Below are positions 1-7,671 of a DNA stretch of 9,877 bases, piece by piece. The stretch comes from an uncultured Verrucomicrobiota bacterium (lineage in GTDB: Bacteria; Verrucomicrobiota; Kiritimatiellia; RFP12; UBA1067): the NCBI GenBank assembly GCA_947305825.1, contig CAMZET010000038.1, positions 1 through 9,877 on the forward strand, given 5' to 3'. Below the pieces are notes generated by a model that had not been told where the DNA came from, did not search any database, and saw only the letters and a program-made list of their open reading frames with translations. Position numbers and translations under genes: made by a program. Position 1 is the first letter of the stretch. Each line of letters opens with the position of its first letter.

Positions 1-510
1 GTCTGCGCAGTCGGCGAAATCGGGCTCGATTATTACTACGAGGGGGCGGCGCGCGCCGCCCAGCGCGATTTGTTCTCGCGCCAGCTCGAACTCGCCGCAC
101 AACAGTCCCTTCCTGTCATAATCCATACTCGCGAGGCGGACGACGATACCCTCGGCATCCTGCGCGAAATCCCTTCTCGCGGCATTATCCATTGTTTCAC
201 CGGCTCCGTCGCCTTTTGCCGTGCACTCCTGGATTTGGGCTTTTTCGTCTCTATTTCCGGGATTGTGACGTTCCGGGCGGCGGACAACGTGCGCGAAGCC
301 GCCCTGGCCATCCCGGAAGACCGCCTGCTGATTGAGACGGACGCCCCGTTCCTGGCGCCGGTACCGCTGCGCGGCCGCCCGAACGAACCGGCATTTATCG
401 TCCACACCGCCCGGTTCCTGGCGGAATTGCGTGGCGTCTCCCTTTCCACACTCGCCGCCGCAACCGCCGCCAACGCCAGGCGAGTCTTCGCTTCTCCAGA
501 ACCGGCGTGA
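1..510 (+). CDS. tatD: TatD-family metal-dependent hydrolase, 5'-truncated by window edge
   Basis: This is the C-terminal 169 residues of a TatD-like DNase/hydrolase (amidohydrolase-type TIM barrel). The frame is open from base 1, so the start and roughly 90 residues lie outside, given a usual family length of about 255-265. Visible family motifs are VGEIGLDYY with metal ligand E6 (numbered from the first visible codon), IIHTREA with H42, IHCFTGS with H64, and the ETDAPFLAP motif with D114. The NEP motif (128-130) follows, as is usual in the family. Only the first-strand HxH metal ligands are missing, because of the window edge. Family members are cytosolic, divalent-metal-dependent 3'-5' exonucleases or phosphoesterases, but the physiological substrate cannot be read from sequence. 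The TGA stop is followed within 20 bp by the promoter of the next gene, and no terminator hairpin is apparent. Family assignment is very secure; the symbol could equally be ycfH or yjjV, because paralogues are common. Confidence 0.95.
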   Translation, partial: VCAVGEIGLDYYYEGAARAAQRDLFSRQLELAAQQSLPVIIHTREADDDTLGILREIPSRGIIHCFTGSVAFCRALLDLGFFVSISGIVTFRAADNVREAALAIPEDRLLIETDAPFLAPVPLRGRPNEPAFIVHTARFLAELRGVSLSTLAAATAANARRVFASPEPA

Positions 511-537
511 ACCGCACCTCCCGATTTTTGGTATAAT
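508..537 (+). promoter_or_regulatory. Extended -10 promoter for the glycosyltransferase gene
   Basis: A perfect TATAAT lies at 532-537, preceded by TGG at 529-531, giving the extended -10 sequence TGGTATAAT. The best -35 candidate is TGAACC (508-513), which matches TTGACA at only three of six positions with an 18-bp spacer, so the extended -10 probably carries the promoter. Transcription would start near 544, leaving a leader of about 25 nt before the GTG start at 568. The site sits in the 57-bp gap after the TatD stop. The same TGGTANAAT pattern recurs at two other places in this window. Confidence 0.7.
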
Positions 538-555
538 ATCGAACTGCACGATTTG

Positions 556-561
556 AAGGGA
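556..561 (+). promoter_or_regulatory. Ribosome binding site deciding a GTG start
   Basis: AAGGGA lies 6 nt before the GTG at 568. It is the only purine-rich Shine-Dalgarno-like stretch near the start of the glycosyltransferase frame, and it excludes the longer TTG (553) start, which would lie upstream of it. Confidence 0.6.
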
Positions 562-567
562 AACGGT

Positions 568-2409
568 GTGACAAAGAATGACGAGAGATGGGAATTGACG
601 CGCGAAATGGTCGGCGCCAGCCGCCTCTCGGTTGTCATGCCCATGTACAACCTCGCAGGGTCGGTAAAGAAGAACCTGCTGAAGACGGCAGAGCTTTACG
701 AGGAGAAGCGCCTGAGGGTGCAGCTCGTGCCGGTGGACGACGGTTCGAGCGACGGCACCGGCGGCGAGATAGAGGAATTCCTCTTCGAGAACATGGGCGT
801 GTGGAAGTACGTGCAGGTGACGCCCGTAATCCTGAAGAAGAACGGAGGCAAAGGAGCGGCGCTGCGTGCGGGCTTCGAGCGTGCGGAAGGCTATTATGTC
901 ATGCTGCTGGACGGCGACCTCGACATAAACCCGCGCCAGACGCCGTACTTCTTCGAGCAGCTTGCGCTCAAGGACGCCGATGTCGTCATAGGCTCCAAGC
1001 GCCACCACCGCTCGGTCGTGCAGTATCCCTGGCACCGCCGGCTCGTCAGCTGGGTTTATTTCACGCTGGTGCGCATCTTCGTCGGGCTCCCGATTACCGA
1101 CACGCAGACCGGCATGAAGCTTTTCAAGCGCAGCGTCCTTGGAGACGCGCTTGCGCGAATGCTCGTCAAGACGTATGCGTTCGACCTGGAGCTTCTCGCG
1201 ATTGCGCATTCGCGGGGCGCGAAGATAGCCGAAGCGCCGGTCGTGATACGTTTCGGCAACAAGTTCGGTGCGCTCAAGCCCTCGACCGTGCGCGTCATGG
1301 CCCTGGACTCGCTCGCCGTATTCTACCGCCTGCGCGTACTGCGCTACTATGCGCACGTGGAGGTTCCGCCGCCGTTTGAGCGCCCGCCGCACGTCTCCGT
1401 AGTCATCCCCTGCCCAAACAACAGCAAGATGCTCCAGGAGTGCATCACCGCGCTCGAAGCCCAGACTTACACGGACTTCGACATTGTCGTGCTTCCCGAC
1501 GAATACTTTTTCCCCGCGCTCGGCTCCGGGCGCCTAACCGTCCTGCCCACCGGCAAGGTCCGCCCGGCGGAGAAGCGCAACATCGGCATCCGGGAAACGT
1601 TCGGCGAAATCGTGGCGTTCATCGACGACGACGCATACCCCGACGCGCACTGGCTGGAATATGCGGTGAAATACTTCTCCGACCCCACGGTGGGCGCGGT
1701 GGGCGGGCCCGGCGTCACGCCGCCGGGCGACCCGTTTCCGGCTCGAATGGGAGGTCGGGTCTACGACAATTTGCTCGTCTCCGGGAACTACCGCTACCGC
1801 TACAAGGCCGGCGGCATCCGCCGCGACGTGGACGACTACCCCTCCTGCAACCTCCTCGTGCGCCGCAGCCTGCTCGAACAGTTCGGCGGCTACCGCACCG
1901 ATTTCTGGCCTGGCGAGGATACGCTGCTTTGCAAGGACATAATCGATTCCGGCAAGCGCATAGTCTATGACCCGTGGGTGGTGGTGTACCACCACCGCAG
2001 ACCGCTATTCGGCGCCCACCTGCGGCAGCTTGGGCGCTACGGTTTCCACCGCGGCTATTTCGTGAAGCGCTATCCGTCCAATTCGCTGCATTTCACGTAT
2101 TTCGTGCCGTCGCTGTTCGTGGCGTACCTGGCGGCGCTGGCGGTCGGGCTTGCCGCGATGGGGTGCGCGGTCGTTGCGCTTGGCGCTGGCGCGTGGCCGT
2201 GGTTGCGTCTCGCGGCCTGCGTTTGCGCGATGCCGCTGGCGCTGTACGTCTTTCTGGTGCTTGCGACGTCGTTTTCGACGAGCGTGGCGGCGTGGCTGAC
2301 GACGGCGGCGGGCGTGGTCGCTTCGCACGTCGTATACGGTGTCCAGTTCGTCCGCGGTCTTTGCGCGGCGAAGGCGCCATGCGAGTTCATCGGCAAGGAC
2401 CACGAATAA
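568..2409 (+). CDS. Tandem two-domain family-2 glycosyltransferase with C-terminal membrane segments
   Basis: This 613-residue protein carries two GT-A glycosyltransferase domains. Domain 1 (about residues 18-260) resembles the dolichyl/polyprenyl-phosphate glucosyltransferase branch of GT2: SVVMPMYN, VDDGSSDGT (56-64), GGKGAALRAGF (93-103), the DGD metal motif (115-117), and TDTQTGMKLF (177-186). Domain 2 (about 275-480) is a second GT2 fold with VSVVIPCPNN, the acidic FIDDDAYPD motif (351-359) and WPGEDTLLCKD (447-457). Residues about 510-592 contain three hydrophobic segments that probably anchor it in the inner membrane with the catalytic domains in the cytoplasm. I chose GTG at 568 because AAGGGA (556-561) lies 6 nt upstream; an in-frame TTG at 553 would overlap that ribosome site. 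The next gene starts 21 bp later and is probably co-transcribed. A role in envelope polysaccharide or lipid-linked sugar synthesis is inferred; donor and acceptor are unknown. Confidence 0.93.
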   Translation: MTKNDERWELTREMVGASRLSVVMPMYNLAGSVKKNLLKTAELYEEKRLRVQLVPVDDGSSDGTGGEIEEFLFENMGVWKYVQVTPVILKKNGGKGAALRAGFERAEGYYVMLLDGDLDINPRQTPYFFEQLALKDADVVIGSKRHHRSVVQYPWHRRLVSWVYFTLVRIFVGLPITDTQTGMKLFKRSVLGDALARMLVKTYAFDLELLAIAHSRGAKIAEAPVVIRFGNKFGALKPSTVRVMALDSLAVFYRLRVLRYYAHVEVPPPFERPPHVSVVIPCPNNSKMLQECITALEAQTYTDFDIVVLPDEYFFPALGSGRLTVLPTGKVRPAEKRNIGIRETFGEIVAFIDDDAYPDAHWLEYAVKYFSDPTVGAVGGPGVTPPGDPFPARMGGRVYDNLLVSGNYRYRYKAGGIRRDVDDYPSCNLLVRRSLLEQFGGYRTDFWPGEDTLLCKDIIDSGKRIVYDPWVVVYHHRRPLFGAHLRQLGRYGFHRGYFVKRYPSNSLHFTYFVPSLFVAYLAALAVGLAAMGCAVVALGAGAWPWLRLAACVCAMPLALYVFLVLATSFSTSVAAWLTTAAGVVASHVVYGVQFVRGLCAAKAPCEFIGKDHE

Positions 2410-2430
2410 CCGCGGAAAACGGAGGAATAC

Positions 2431-2910
2431 ATGAAACGCATAGTGGCGGCGATTTCGGCGATGGCGGCGCTTTGTTGCGCGGCGGAAGTCGCTTGGGAAG
2501 AAGATGAATACGCGATGGAGCTGGAGCGGTGGAGCGCCGGCGCGGGGGCGGCGCTTCTCTTGCCGCAGGGCGGCTCGCGTCTGCGGCGCGCCGGTGGCGC
2601 CGAGGCGCGCGCCGGATGGTGCCTTTCCGAATTCTGGACGGCCGAAGTCTCCGCCGCCTGGTGCGAGGACATGTGCGCCGTCTCCGGCGGCTTCCTTTGG
2701 CTCTGGTGGGGCTACGAAAGGCTCGACCCGTTCTTTACCTTCGGATTGCGCGATTGGATAGACCGCGACTGCGGACCCTACGGCGGCGCCGGCGCCTGCT
2801 GGCACATCGACGACCACTGGTCACTGCGGTTCGACGCCTCCGCGATGTACGCGCTCGAGCATCCGGGCATGGCTTACTCGCTGTCGCTGGGCGTCCAGCG
2901 CAGCTGGTAG
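2431..2910 (+). CDS. Small exported Trp/Cys-rich protein, probable outer-membrane beta-barrel
   Basis: This 159-residue protein is not recognised as a named family. The N-terminus (residues 1-19) is a plausible Sec signal peptide: KR, then a hydrophobic stretch IVAAISAMAALCC, then a small-residue cleavage area CAA before EVAWEED. The canonical lipobox is absent, so a lipoprotein is unlikely. The mature part shows repeated alternating strands separated by Gly/Asp turns, and it ends YSLSLGVQRSW; a C-terminal aromatic after alternating hydrophobics is typical of the BAM-recognised last strand of outer-membrane barrels. It is rich in Trp (12) and has five Cys after the signal peptide (64, 78, 82, 114, 123). 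The start is firm: GGAGGA at 2421-2426 sits 4 nt before ATG. It lies 21 bp after the glycosyltransferase, with no terminator between, so co-transcription and a shared envelope role are inferred. Confidence 0.8.
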   Translation: MKRIVAAISAMAALCCAAEVAWEEDEYAMELERWSAGAGAALLLPQGGSRLRRAGGAEARAGWCLSEFWTAEVSAAWCEDMCAVSGGFLWLWWGYERLDPFFTFGLRDWIDRDCGPYGGAGACWHIDDHWSLRFDASAMYALEHPGMAYSLSLGVQRSW

Positions 2911-2913
2911 AAT
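2905..2913 (+). promoter_or_regulatory. Candidate extended -10 promoter for yggS, overlapping the upstream stop codon
   Basis: TGGTAGAAT combines the TGn extension (2905-2907) with TAGAAT (2908-2913), five of six matches to TATAAT. The TAG is also the stop codon of the upstream gene. No good -35 is visible at 16-18 bp upstream. Transcription would begin near 2920, about 30 nt before the yggS ATG, a leader similar in length to that of the glycosyltransferase gene. It matches the other TGGTANAAT sites in the window, but part of it is constrained by the Trp-stop codons, so chance is possible. Confidence 0.4.
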
Positions 2914-2949
2914 GCCTTCGGACAACCGGAGAAAAGGAGCAAAACGACA

Positions 2950-3735
2950 ATGAAGCCATTGCATGAAATCCTCGGCGACGTGCGGGCGAAAATAGCCGCC
3001 GCCGCCGCCCGCGCCGGCAGAAACGCGGATGATGTCGAAATAGTCGCCGTCACGAAAACGCACGGCGAGGAAACCGTGCGCGAGGCGCTCGACGCCGGCC
3101 TCGGAATAATCGGCGAAAACAAAGTCCAGGAAGCGATGTGGAAGAAGGCGGCGTCGCCCTCGGGACCCGAATGGCATCTTATCGGGCATCTTCAGACGAA
3201 CAAGGTCCGTCAGGCGCTGGAGACTTTCGACGTGATTCATTCGGTTGACTCGCTGCGCCTTGCGGACCGCATCAACAGCGTCGCGGACAATTTGGGCCTT
3301 TCGCCGCGCATTCTCCTGGAAGTGAACGTGTCCGGCGAGAAATCGAAGAGCGGCATGGCGCCTGCGGCGGTGGGCGAGGCGGTGGAACATATCATGCGCG
3401 AGTGCCCGCGGCTGACGCTGGAAGGCTTCATGACGATGGCGCCCGTATGCGAAGACGCCGAGGAGGCGCGGCCCGTGTTCCGCGCCCTGCGCGAATTGCG
3501 CGACAGCCTGGAGCATGAGTTCAAAGCGTCGTTCCCGCGTCTTTCGATGGGGATGAGCGGCGACTACGAAGTAGCCGTGGAAGAAGGCGCCACCTGGATT
3601 CGCCTCGGCACCGTCCTTTTCGGCGAACGTCCGCGGCTGCGCCAGGTGCGCGCCTCATCCGAGGCCGCCGATGTTCCGCTCGGCGGCCTCGACTCGTACT
3701 CCGGCGAAGGGCCGACATTCCGCGTGCTGGACTGA
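2950..3735 (+). CDS. yggS: YggS/PLPBP family pyridoxal phosphate homeostasis protein
   Basis: This 261-residue protein has the fold-type III PLP-binding TIM barrel of the YggS/PROSC (PLPBP) family, a cytosolic non-enzymatic PLP carrier that affects vitamin B6 and amino-acid homeostasis. Family motifs run in order: IVAVTKTH with the PLP Schiff-base lysine K36, GENKVQE (55-61), WHLIGHLQTNKV (75-86), IHSVDS (96-101), LLEVNVSGEKSKSG (122-135), GFMTMAP (159-165), LSMGMSGD (198-205) with the phosphate-binding serine, and WIRLGTVLFGERP (216-228). The family normally ends shortly after this point (about 225-235 residues); here some 33 extra residues follow. AAGGAG at 2934-2939 precedes ATG by 10 nt. 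It converges with the next gene, stop to stop, with 6 bp between. Identification is secure; the tail is unexplained. Confidence 0.96.
   Translation: MKPLHEILGDVRAKIAAAAARAGRNADDVEIVAVTKTHGEETVREALDAGLGIIGENKVQEAMWKKAASPSGPEWHLIGHLQTNKVRQALETFDVIHSVDSLRLADRINSVADNLGLSPRILLEVNVSGEKSKSGMAPAAVGEAVEHIMRECPRLTLEGFMTMAPVCEDAEEARPVFRALRELRDSLEHEFKASFPRLSMGMSGDYEVAVEEGATWIRLGTVLFGERPRLRQVRASSEAADVPLGGLDSYSGEGPTFRVLD
3661..3690. terminator. GC-rich hairpin in the yggS tail, possible U-less terminator for the convergent gene
   Basis: GAGGCCGCCG (3661-3670) and CGGCGGCCTC (3681-3690) are perfect 10-bp inverted repeats around a 10-nt loop. The hairpin lies inside the C-terminal extension of yggS, about 50-80 nt beyond the stop of the convergent minus-strand gene. 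No T-run follows on either strand, so a standard intrinsic terminator is not supported. It could slow polymerase or protect a 3' end, or be a by-product of GC-rich codons. Confidence 0.3.
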
Positions 3736-3741
3736 CGCGCC

Positions 3742-6700
3742 CTAGTTCTCCCTCACCATTGTCGTGCTGGTGGACGAGCCGTCGAGCTGGATGGTCGTCT
3801 CCCAGTGGAACTTTATCGGGAAGCCTTCCGGCTCGGAGTAGCGTATCGTCACGGCTCCCGTATCCGCGTTGCGCGAGAACGTGTACGTGACGGGCATATG
3901 CTCCGTCGAGTCGATGCCGTCGGCGACGAAGCCCTTGTTCACGTTCGATAGCGCGGCCTGCGAAAGCGCGAAATAGACGGAGTTGAGCTGTTTCGGATGG
4001 ACGCCGCCGCAGAAATCGGCTATCTTGTCGGCAATCGCGTTGTTCGTCGCCTTTACCTGCGGGTCGCCTTCGGCACCCTCGAGGGCCTTCATCGTCGTGC
4101 CGTCCGGGAACACCACCTTGAAGACGTTGTTTTCCGGCGCGAGGATGTCCTTTTTGTTTCTTTGCGGGTTCGCGGGCCTGAGGAGGTCGCCGTACATTGT
4201 CTTGCGTCCGCCTTTTGCGGTGCCGTCGAGTTCATTGATGCCGCCGTTGGCGGCGGAGATGAACGGGGCGAGCGGCGGCTTCTGTCCGGCCTTGTAGGCG
4301 GCGACGGCCTCGTCCAGCGTGAGACCGCAGTCGCTCATCAGCGTCCCGATAGGCGCGAGGCACGAATAGTCGCCGTTGAACTGCTGCGGCACAATCTCGT
4401 AGTAGAGCCTGTCGGAGTCGGCGTCGCCGATTTTCTTGTTGGTGAGCGTAGCGATGTTCTGTACGCCCGGGAAGAGTTTCGGGAGCAGGTTTTCGCGGGT
4501 GAGCCGGCCAGACTCATCCAACGCCTCGTATTCGTCGTAGTGGCGCATGACGCGCGAGATGATTTCGCAGTTCACGCTTGTGAGCGATTTCGCGAGGATG
4601 TCCTTCTCGTCGCGCGTCTCCGAGAGCGGCGAGAGCGCGTCGAGGATTTTGTAGAGGAGGTGGCGGCGTTCGGGCGGGATTTGGGCGAGGGTGTTGGTGG
4701 CGCTCTTGGTGTAGCCGCGGCCGACGAAGCGCATGGCCGGATTGGAGTCCATGCCGAAGGCGCCCTCGGGTTGCGCGGGGTTGAGGGGGATGTCCTTGTT
4801 GATGGCGATTTCCTCGAAGAGGAATTTCTCGTAGGCGTAGGCGCACTTATTGTTGATGTAGTCGCGGCTGATGTTGACTATGGTGCTCGAGGCGCCGGGA
4901 GGCGGCGGCTGGTTTACGCCGTCCACATGCAAGGCGTCTGCGGCGGCGCAGACCGAGGAGAACCAGGGCTTGAAGTCCTCGAGGAGTTTGAGGCCGGCCT
5001 TGAAGTTGGCGGCGTTTTCGGTGAACCTGCCGCCGTAGGAGACGAGCCTGCGGGCGGGGCTGTTGTGGTCGAGGGCAGCGGCTACGGCGTCATCGAGGCT
5101 GCATCCGGTGGCCTTCTGGTAGAGGGCGGCGGTCTTCTCGAGCGTGGGGATTTCGTTCTTTGCGTAGCCGAGCGCGACGGCCTGCTGCGTGGCGGCGCCG
5201 TCAGGCGCGAAGCGGGCGAGCAGTTCCTTGTCGGCGGTGCGTTCGCGCAGCGGCGCCACAGCCGGCTCGTCGTCGTCGGGGATGAAGACGGGCTTGATGT
5301 GGAGGAGGCAGGTGGCGGGGCTTGCGATGTGGGCCTCGGGGTCGTCGGCCTTGACGTCCGCCCGCGCCAGGAAGGCCTGGAGCTTCTGCTCGAAACCGGG
5401 GGCGTCGGCGCCGGCTGCCGCGAGAAGCATGTTGCGCGTCACAGCGAACTCCGACGCGCCGATTTCGGCCACTCCCTTTTCGCTGAAAATCTGCTTCGTC
5501 AGCTCGCGCATCAAGTCCAGGAGCGCGTTTATCGAGGCGTATGCGACGTCCTTCGGGCCTTTCGACGCGAGGACGTTTCCGAGCGCCTTGAGGTTCACGA
5601 GTTTCGCCTTGGCGACAATCGCGTCGAAGTCCACCTTTGCCGGGTTGTAGGTGCGCATGAGCTGTGCGGAGAGCTTGTCCTTGACGCCGTCCGGCAGGTT
5701 CAGGGAGTCGATTTTCGCGAGTCCTTCGGCGAGTTTGTTGACGTGGTCTTCGGCGATTTTCGTGAAGGCGGCGGCAATCTCCTCGTCCGTCTTCGCCGGA
5801 TTCTTGCCGTCGACGATTTCCTGGGCGAGCGCGACTGCCTTGTCCGCGACGCGTAGCGTGCTGGGCTCGCCCGGCGCGAGCATGGAGAGCGGCACGTTGA
5901 CCGCCTTGCTGAAGATTTCGCGGCACTTGGCTTCGATGGAGGCCTTGGCCTTGGCGCACTCCTGGTGCACGCGGATCATGGAGGAGAGTTCGTCGCGCTT
6001 GGCGTCGAGGATTTCTTTGGCTTCCTGCGGGTTCTTGGCGGCGGCGAGGGTGTCGAGGAGGCCCTCGTGGCGGCGCAAAAGCGCGTTGGAGATTTCAAGG
6101 GCGACGCTCGGCTTGCCGCCGGCGGCGGTCAGCATTTCCTTCACGTAGAGCCTGGCGAAGTTGGAGGCGGCGGTCGTCGCTATTTCCGGGGCCAGGCGCT
6201 CGCGCACCCGTTCCGGCGTCGCGGCCGGCGCGCCGGCCTCGTTTTTGCCGAGAACTTCCCCCCAACTGGATGTGAGCGACATGGGACTCGGTTTCGCCGG
6301 GAACACGTCCGCGCCGAAACGTTGGCGCATGGCGGCCACGGACTCATCGATTACCGTCCTGAAGCGGTGCGGGATATCGTCGCTGGTGAACTTCTGCGTA
6401 GTGCTGTAGACGAAATCGTTGAACTTCTCCGGCGAGAGCGGCGGGACGAACGTGCGCTCGGCCTCGGGGACGTTCGCGCCGTCTCCGGCGCGCTGGGCGA
6501 GCGGCGCGATGCCGGGATGCCCGAGGAGCGCCTGGCCGCGCAGGTTCTGCGGCAGCGATATGAGGTTCGCGAGGAACATGCGGGCGTCCTGGTCCGTCAG
6601 CCGGTTGGCGAGCGACAGCGTCTGGTAGTCCCCGAACCCGCGGTCCTGCAGGAGCGAGACGATGGCAGTGCGGACCTTCAGGTTGTCGGCCGGCGTCGTG

Positions 6701-7569
6701 CCTAGCGCGTCGAGCCACGCCGAGCGCGCGGCGAGCGTGCCGAGCGAGCGGAATTCGCTCCGCGCCGAAAGCACTTCGTTCGTCGGCACGTGCATTCCGT
6801 CGAGGCGGAGCAGCAAGTCGTCGAGACGGTTAACGTACTCGGCCTCGCTCATACCCAGCTTGAACTCCACCGAGAGCCCGTTCTGCCCTACGGAGAACAG
6901 GAATGAGGCGTTCGGCTCGTTGGAAGGGCGCCCGTTGGAACGCTGGAGAATCGCGTTCTTCTGTTGGAGGATGGCCTCGGCCATCTTGCGGCGCTCTTCG
7001 ACCGAGTGGAAGTCCACGTCGCCGGCGATGATGCTCTGGATGCGAGCGACGTCCTTGGAGACTTCGAGAGGGCGGTTTTCGGCAGTCCTCATGTTGACGT
7101 AGAGGCGGTTGTCCTTGATGCGGTTGCGCTCGGCTGCGGAATAGCCGGCGTGCGTTTCGCCGTAGGTGCGTATCGTGCCGGCGCCGAGCGTGTTGTTGAT
7201 GGCGGCCGCGTTGCGGTCGAGGATGTTGCGGATTTGCTGGCGGGAAAGCGGCCTTATGCTGCGCTGCTGGAGCTTCAGGTCGGTCGGGCCGTTCGCCGCG
7301 AGGCCGAGTTCCTGGCGGATTTTGTCCAGGTCCGCCCCGGCGACGCCGCTCGTGGAAAGCGCTTTCACGAACGCCGACTTGATCGCCAGCACCTCGGCGT
7401 GCGAGAGCCGGGTGTTGTTCGAGTCGATGAAATGCACATGGTGGTTTATCTTCGCGAGCGAATGGTCGCTGGAAAGCTTCACCTCGCCGGCGTTGTATTT
7501 GCCCGAGGCGATCTCGTTGAACTGCCTCAGCGAAATGTTCACGTTCGCGAAATTGATGGGTCTTGCCAT
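3742..7569 (-). CDS. Large uncharacterised cytosolic-type protein, 1275 aa
   Basis: I do not recognise a characterised family. The start at 7569 (MARPINFANVNISLRQF) is chosen because AAGGAG (plus-strand 7578-7583) lies 8 nt upstream; a longer in-frame version would need a TTG at 7758 with no ribosome site and would add 63 low-complexity residues. No signal peptide or membrane segment is visible. Residues 1-130 form a compact, motif-rich start (YNAGEVKL, INHHVHF, PLSRQQIRNILDRN). Residues about 370-745 are mainly helical and Ala/Lys/Glu-rich. Probable linkers lie at 763-777 (acidic, Pro) and 887-893 (four prolines). The last 50 residues are beta-rich, with FPIKFHWETTIQLDG near the end. The motif [ST]LD[DE]AVAA occurs twice (824-831, 1084-1091). 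No catalytic signature could be assigned. Large size, no signal peptide and modular ends are compatible with a specialised-secretion effector, but nothing in the window proves it. Confidence 0.85.
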   Translation of the reverse strand: MARPINFANVNISLRQFNEIASGKYNAGEVKLSSDHSLAKINHHVHFIDSNNTRLSHAEVLAIKSAFVKALSTSGVAGADLDKIRQELGLAANGPTDLKLQQRSIRPLSRQQIRNILDRNAAAINNTLGAGTIRTYGETHAGYSAAERNRIKDNRLYVNMRTAENRPLEVSKDVARIQSIIAGDVDFHSVEERRKMAEAILQQKNAILQRSNGRPSNEPNASFLFSVGQNGLSVEFKLGMSEAEYVNRLDDLLLRLDGMHVPTNEVLSARSEFRSLGTLAARSAWLDALGTTPADNLKVRTAIVSLLQDRGFGDYQTLSLANRLTDQDARMFLANLISLPQNLRGQALLGHPGIAPLAQRAGDGANVPEAERTFVPPLSPEKFNDFVYSTTQKFTSDDIPHRFRTVIDESVAAMRQRFGADVFPAKPSPMSLTSSWGEVLGKNEAGAPAATPERVRERLAPEIATTAASNFARLYVKEMLTAAGGKPSVALEISNALLRRHEGLLDTLAAAKNPQEAKEILDAKRDELSSMIRVHQECAKAKASIEAKCREIFSKAVNVPLSMLAPGEPSTLRVADKAVALAQEIVDGKNPAKTDEEIAAAFTKIAEDHVNKLAEGLAKIDSLNLPDGVKDKLSAQLMRTYNPAKVDFDAIVAKAKLVNLKALGNVLASKGPKDVAYASINALLDLMRELTKQIFSEKGVAEIGASEFAVTRNMLLAAAGADAPGFEQKLQAFLARADVKADDPEAHIASPATCLLHIKPVFIPDDDEPAVAPLRERTADKELLARFAPDGAATQQAVALGYAKNEIPTLEKTAALYQKATGCSLDDAVAAALDHNSPARRLVSYGGRFTENAANFKAGLKLLEDFKPWFSSVCAAADALHVDGVNQPPPPGASSTIVNISRDYINNKCAYAYEKFLFEEIAINKDIPLNPAQPEGAFGMDSNPAMRFVGRGYTKSATNTLAQIPPERRHLLYKILDALSPLSETRDEKDILAKSLTSVNCEIISRVMRHYDEYEALDESGRLTRENLLPKLFPGVQNIATLTNKKIGDADSDRLYYEIVPQQFNGDYSCLAPIGTLMSDCGLTLDEAVAAYKAGQKPPLAPFISAANGGINELDGTAKGGRKTMYGDLLRPANPQRNKKDILAPENNVFKVVFPDGTTMKALEGAEGDPQVKATNNAIADKIADFCGGVHPKQLNSVYFALSQAALSNVNKGFVADGIDSTEHMPVTYTFSRNADTGAVTIRYSEPEGFPIKFHWETTIQLDGSSTSTTMVREN

Positions 7570-7641
7570 GGCTGCGTCTCCTTTTGCCTTGTAGGCTTTG
7601 CTGTTTCTACGTTGGTTTTCCTTGCTCTGCCGTCTACTTTC

Positions 7642-7671
7642 ATTACACGCCAAACTTGCAAAGGTTTCCAA
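7642..7671 (-). promoter_or_regulatory. Proximal candidate promoter for the 1275-residue protein gene
   Basis: Read on the minus strand, TTGGAA (7666-7671) matches the -35 consensus at four of six positions, and TGTAAT (7642-7647) matches the -10 at five of six, with an 18-bp spacer. Transcription would begin near 7635, about 65 nt upstream of the ATG. It lacks the TGn extension, so it is weaker than the distal candidate. Confidence 0.35.

Noticed and set aside
1977..1996. 20-bp near-palindrome GGTGGTGGT-GT-ACCACCACC in the glycosyltransferase gene
   Set aside because: Fully explained by codons for Val-Val-Val-Tyr-His-His in a conserved GT2 region; no regulatory position.
2005..2817. 270-codon minus-strand open frame across the glycosyltransferase and small barrel genes
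   Set aside because: Arg/Ala-rich, with no recognisable domain, and crosses two well-supported plus-strand genes.
3997..5856. 619-codon open frame on the plus strand, opposite the 1275-residue gene
   Set aside because: The product is a Val/Glu/Gly/Arg-rich low-complexity string with no motif. It is antisense to a gene with a good ribosome site, and GC-rich codon bias leaves this antisense frame free of stops.
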